From: Agromyces sp. CF514
GTDB lineage: Bacteria; Actinomycetota; Actinomycetes; Actinomycetales; Microbacteriaceae
Length of the DNA: 64,000 nucleotides
Reading direction: 5' to 3'
Assembly (NCBI RefSeq): GCF_900113185.1
Contig: NZ_FOZD01000002.1
Coordinates: 186,001 to 250,000, forward strand
Shown: positions 61,333 through 64,000 of the stretch, one piece after another
Layout of the letters: every line of letters begins with the position of its first letter
Numbering within the stretch: position 1 is the first letter of the stretch
Notes under the pieces: generated by a model
The model's database searches: none
What the model was told of the DNA's origin: nothing
What the model saw: the letters and a program-made list of their open reading frames with translations, nothing else
Program-made: the position numbers and the translations under genes

Positions 61333-61836
61333 TCATGCTTCCGCTTTTCTAGAGCTTCCGCGGCTTCCAGGTTCTGGCAATGCGAACTTCGTCTGGATCG
61401 ACAGCGAGGCCAGTGAATCAATCCACCGGGTGCGAAGCTCGTTGAGATGCAGCCAGTATCCGTTCGGGTCGCGCCGAGCCTGGTCGAGGTAACGATTGGT
61501 CGCGCGCGCCATGTCGTCGAGCGGCTGCTGCATTGGCGAACCAGGCCGAACCGCGCGAGAGGCGTCAATGATGGCTTCCCGAGCGTACGTGACGGATGCA
61601 CGGCAGGCCTCTAGGTCGTCGGCCCGATACTGCTCGGAGGTGTCAACACGAACAGGGTTCGCCTCCATGAACGCTCTCCGACTGGCGATGATGTTCGCGA
61701 GATGGCGGATCGCGTCCCGTTCGCGAGTTCGAAGCTCGTACCGATAGGTGCCGAATGCGATCCAGACTGTCAGGAGGGCGCCAAGTGTCGTGGCGATGAG
61801 CACCACCAGCAGGTCAGGCCAGAAGGTATTCGGCAA
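61333..61836 (-). CDS. Membrane-anchored orphan protein
   Basis: This 167-aa protein has one N-terminal helix (about 7-28: PDLLVVLIATTLGALLTVWI). A cytosolic helical domain with many Arg/Asp/Glu follows (RYELRTRERDAIRHLANIIA, SPMQQPLDDMARATNRYLDQ, WLHLNELRTRWIDSLASL). I know no family. Its codon use is less GC-biased than the host core, like the island genes. It precedes the NERD gene on the same strand, separated by about 70 bp. Confidence 0.65.
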   Translation of the reverse strand: MPNTFWPDLLVVLIATTLGALLTVWIAFGTYRYELRTRERDAIRHLANIIASRRAFMEANPVRVDTSEQYRADDLEACRASVTYAREAIIDASRAVRPGSPMQQPLDDMARATNRYLDQARRDPNGYWLHLNELRTRWIDSLASLSIQTKFALPEPGSRGSSRKAEA

Positions 61837-62072
61837 GGCGTCTCCACGTGTGATTGATTGCGAGAATGCTGCTCGATACTCTCAGCCGCTCCGGTGACGC
61901 GGCATGCCCCAATCGAGGGTGAGATGCGTTTCGGAGTACGGATCGAGCTGCTCTGCGCCGGGCGGCGCGCTGCTGGGCGGCGATGCCGCGGCGCGAGTAC
62001 GCTCGAGCAGTATCCGTTCGCATTGACCTGACTGATCGATGAGCGCGGCACGACCGCGGCGAGGAGGTGGAG

Positions 62073-62504
62073 ATGGTCCCCGAGATCAACTACTGGGCTG
62101 TGCTGCTGGCGACGCTGTCGAGCATGCTGGTCGGCTCGATCTGGTATGCCCGCGGCGTGTTCGGCACTCGCTGGGCCAAGCTCGCGAACGTCGACATGGA
62201 CCGCCCGGGCGCGAGCGCCGTCGGCCCCATCATCGTCACCGTGCTCGTCAGCTTCGTGACCGCCTGGGTGCTTGCCGGCGCCACGACCATCGCATGGCAC
62301 TTCTACGGCGGCAGCTACCTCGGCTCGGCCCTGTTCACAGCCGTCATCCTCTGGGCCGGTCTGACCGCTGCGCGCTTCATCACGCATGATGCGTTCGAAG
62401 GGCGTCCGTCGTCGCTGACGATCATGAACATCGCGCATGAGCTGGTGACGCTCGTGGTGATGGGGCTGATCATCGGGGTATGGCCGCCCGCGGGGACGGT
62501 CTAG
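62073..62504 (+). CDS. DUF1761 membrane protein
   Basis: ATG 62073 follows GAGGAGG (62061-62067). The 143-aa protein has four helices and the DUF1761 start INYWAVLLATLSSMLVGSIWYARGVFGTRW (split), with ARFITHDAFEGRP and LTIMNIAHELVTLVVMGLIIG later. The function is unknown. Its composition is host-like, unlike the flanking genes, so it may mark old backbone inside the island. Confidence 0.9.
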   Translation: MVPEINYWAVLLATLSSMLVGSIWYARGVFGTRWAKLANVDMDRPGASAVGPIIVTVLVSFVTAWVLAGATTIAWHFYGGSYLGSALFTAVILWAGLTAARFITHDAFEGRPSSLTIMNIAHELVTLVVMGLIIGVWPPAGTV

Positions 62505-62648
62505 GCGAGTCGGTGGCGGGTAGTGCCGCTGGTGGGCAAGCGGCTCATACCCGAACGAGCTGTCCATTGGTGTGAGTTCATCGCCGCCGGGGTTCCGAAC
62601 GAAGCTTTTCCGGCGCAACGGCGTACCGCGTGATCAGAGGGGCCATCG
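62505..62648. other. Intergenic region, nothing recognised
   Basis: About 140 bp lie between the convergent DUF1761 and methylase genes. No gene, tRNA or strong hairpin is seen. Confidence 0.4.
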
Positions 62649-63698
62649 CTATTCCATCGGCTTCACTTTCCCGTCGATGAACGCGATCTCATCGGGCTCG
62701 AGACCGAATTTGGCGAAGAGCTGTCGATCAATCTGAGCGATCGACTTCGACCAGTCGATGTCGGACGCTGCGGTGAAGTCGATCTGAGGCACGAACTTCC
62801 ATGTGCTCGCTGGGTTGTGCTGGGTGACCTTGAGAACACCGAGCATGGTGCGTGCGAACTTGGATTTCACGTACTTCAAACAAGCCTCGGCCTCGGCCTT
62901 CGTCTCGAATGCCCCGATCGTGATGAAGGTCTGCGTAACCGCGACATGCGGTTCACCAAGCATGGGTTCACCGAGAATCAGGGCTGGCGCGTCGCCGAAC
63001 TTTCCGAGGTGCCCCCGAGATGCTGGCGCAACAACCTTGTACGTGTCGAAGTTGCCAGGCCCTGTGATGTAGTCGCTCCGGATCCAGCGGGTGGCCCGCT
63101 TCTTCCCATCGAGCCCGAGCACACGAACATAGGACCCGCCGTCTTCAGGTCGTTCGCCGTAGAACGCGAATTCAAACTGATCAAACGCGTTAGTGCTGAT
63201 CAGAGCTTCATTGCCTGCGGGCCGGAGGGCGCGAGCACTGGGGTTCTCGTCGTAGAGCTTTGTGGAGTACCTGTAGGAGCGGGAACTCGTGATGGTTGAC
63301 TCCATGGAACGGATGCCTGACCCAGCAACCTTGTGGACGATTGTGTTGAGCTCGGGGTAGTGCGTAAAGGTGCCAATCGGTTCGCCTTCACGCTCGGCGT
63401 CCCGGTAGGTCACCGCGATACCGCCGTTGATGATCGTGCCCGGAAAAAGGTCATCGCTGTTCGGCACGTAGTAAGGGACGCTGAGGTGCGGGTCGGCGAG
63501 CATCTGGGCGTTCCACGCCTTGGGCGTGAAGCCAGCATTGAATAGGAAGCGTGCCGGCGTGATGAGCACGACCTTCCGACCGACCTTGTACGCCTCTTGC
63601 ATGAACAGGTGGTACACGGGGGTGTCCCGAGTCCCACCGCCCTGTGCTTCCTCCTGGTAAGGCGGGTTCCCGATTACGACGTCGAACTTCTTGCTCAT
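62649..63698 (-). CDS. Eco57I-type adenine methylase, catalytic/target-recognition part
   Basis: This 349-aa protein begins MSKKFDVVIGNPPYQEEAQG, with methylase motif IV (NPPY, residues 11-14) at its very start. VYHLFMQEAYKVGRKVVLITPARFLFNAG follows (split), then a long C-terminal region (FVPQIDFTAASDIDWSKSIA, QIDRQLFAKFGLEPDEIAFID) typical of the target-recognition half of Eco57I-like N6-adenine methylases. Motif I is not in this gene. It appears in the upstream ORF, which overlaps by ATGA (63695-63698). GGAAGG lies 9 nt before the ATG, so it can be translated as a separate subunit. Confidence 0.88.
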   Translation of the reverse strand: MSKKFDVVIGNPPYQEEAQGGGTRDTPVYHLFMQEAYKVGRKVVLITPARFLFNAGFTPKAWNAQMLADPHLSVPYYVPNSDDLFPGTIINGGIAVTYRDAEREGEPIGTFTHYPELNTIVHKVAGSGIRSMESTITSSRSYRYSTKLYDENPSARALRPAGNEALISTNAFDQFEFAFYGERPEDGGSYVRVLGLDGKKRATRWIRSDYITGPGNFDTYKVVAPASRGHLGKFGDAPALILGEPMLGEPHVAVTQTFITIGAFETKAEAEACLKYVKSKFARTMLGVLKVTQHNPASTWKFVPQIDFTAASDIDWSKSIAQIDRQLFAKFGLEPDEIAFIDGKVKPME

Positions 63699-64000
63699 AG
63701 TTGCGGCCCTTCCGTCAGCATGGCGTCTAGGGTTTTCACGCGCTCCGAGTCGGACATGCGGGCAAGATCGCCGACTTCAAAGTGACCTGATTCTTCGATC
63801 CAGATCCTGCGTTCCCCGACACCGCCGGAGACGGCCTCGAGTGTGATGCGGTGCAGGATCTCGTTGTGGCTCATCTCGAACACCTGAGTGGTCAGGATAT
63901 GGTGCAGCCGCTCATCTTGGTCGGGGATAACTTCGGCGAGGCCCGTGTCGAGGCGCCGCACTAGCTCCATTAGAAAGAGGCCCGCGGTGGAGAACAGGTC
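63695..64000 (-). CDS. Adenine methylase N-terminal part with motif I-like segment (partial, runs off window)
   Basis: The frame is open to the window edge, so the 5' part is missing. The 101 visible residues begin DLFSTAGLFLMELVRRLDTG, which fits a relaxed SAM-binding motif I (normally DPxCGxGxFL). QVFEMSHNEILHRITLEAV follows, in the place of the ligand-binding acidic turn, and an Arg/Glu-rich end completes it. It ends ML-TEGPQL at TGA overlapping the next start. Together with the next gene it would make a complete methylase, so this is a natural two-subunit enzyme or a split or frameshifted gene. Confidence 0.65.
   Translation of the reverse strand, partial: DLFSTAGLFLMELVRRLDTGLAEVIPDQDERLHHILTTQVFEMSHNEILHRITLEAVSGGVGERRIWIEESGHFEVGDLARMSDSERVKTLDAMLTEGPQL

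Overview
This window is very GC-rich chromosomal DNA from an actinobacterium. Gene content and style fit Microbacteriaceae, and Agromyces or a close relative is my best guess. The evidence is strong G/C at third codon positions, GTG and TTG starts, many ATGA/GTGA start-stop overlaps, a ClgR/PopR-type regulator beside clpP genes, a CmtR-like metal sensor, ECF42-DGPF and ECF sigma modules, and many genes with a -10 box 6-7 nt before the start codon (leaderless pattern). The genus is an inference.

Layout. 0-9.6 kb: the end of an MFS transporter, a GNAT acetyltransferase, gap (GAPDH), an MHS-type MFS transporter behind a TPP riboswitch, a DMT exporter, a ClgR/PopR-like regulator convergent with a clpP pair (one subunit lacks the catalytic serine), an HD-domain protein with alarmone-hydrolase motifs, and a LysR regulator. 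9.7-15.4 kb: a PadR-regulated ABC exporter operon, a CmtR-like ArsR/CDF metal module, and a large APC permease. 15.6-21.5 kb: a RibD/DHFR-like reductase, a hemerythrin-like protein, a MOSC protein, a secreted subtilisin, and a QorB-like/HxlR redox pair. 21.5-31.8 kb: a TetR regulator divergent from an eight-gene operon (CocE-type hydrolase, DUF3237, complete Dpp-type ABC importer with a fused double ATPase, second DUF3237, amidohydrolase). This reads as one uptake-and-hydrolysis pathway for an unknown acyl or peptide-like compound.

31.9-46.3 kb: tRNA-Gly, PPK2, a DUF2207-like membrane protein, a GT39-type glycosyltransferase, an M23-like peptidase, a DUF1254/1214 protein, a 38-aa small protein with its own promoter and terminator, RtcB, an ECF sigma/membrane-partner pair, an orphan protein with the LQR/AGNR signature seen at contractile-injection-system (eCIS) loci, and a DUF2510 membrane protein. 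46.7-57.8 kb: a DGPF-ECF42 module, two tandem coiled-coil paralogues, a TM2/PH pair, a VapBC/FitAB toxin-antitoxin, and a PotABCD-like ABC importer.

57.9-64.0 kb is different: visibly lower GC with relaxed third positions. It holds an 816-aa DUF262-DUF1524 (GmrSD-like) protein that carries two further domains, including an alkyltransferase-like DNA-binding domain without the reactive cysteine. It also holds a NERD-domain protein, a membrane-anchored orphan, a host-like DUF1761 protein, and an Eco57I-type adenine methylase whose SAM-binding and NPPY parts lie in two overlapping ORFs, the first running off the window. This is a probable restriction/defence island and the best candidate for something undescribed. 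No CRISPR array, rRNA, integrase or transposase is visible.
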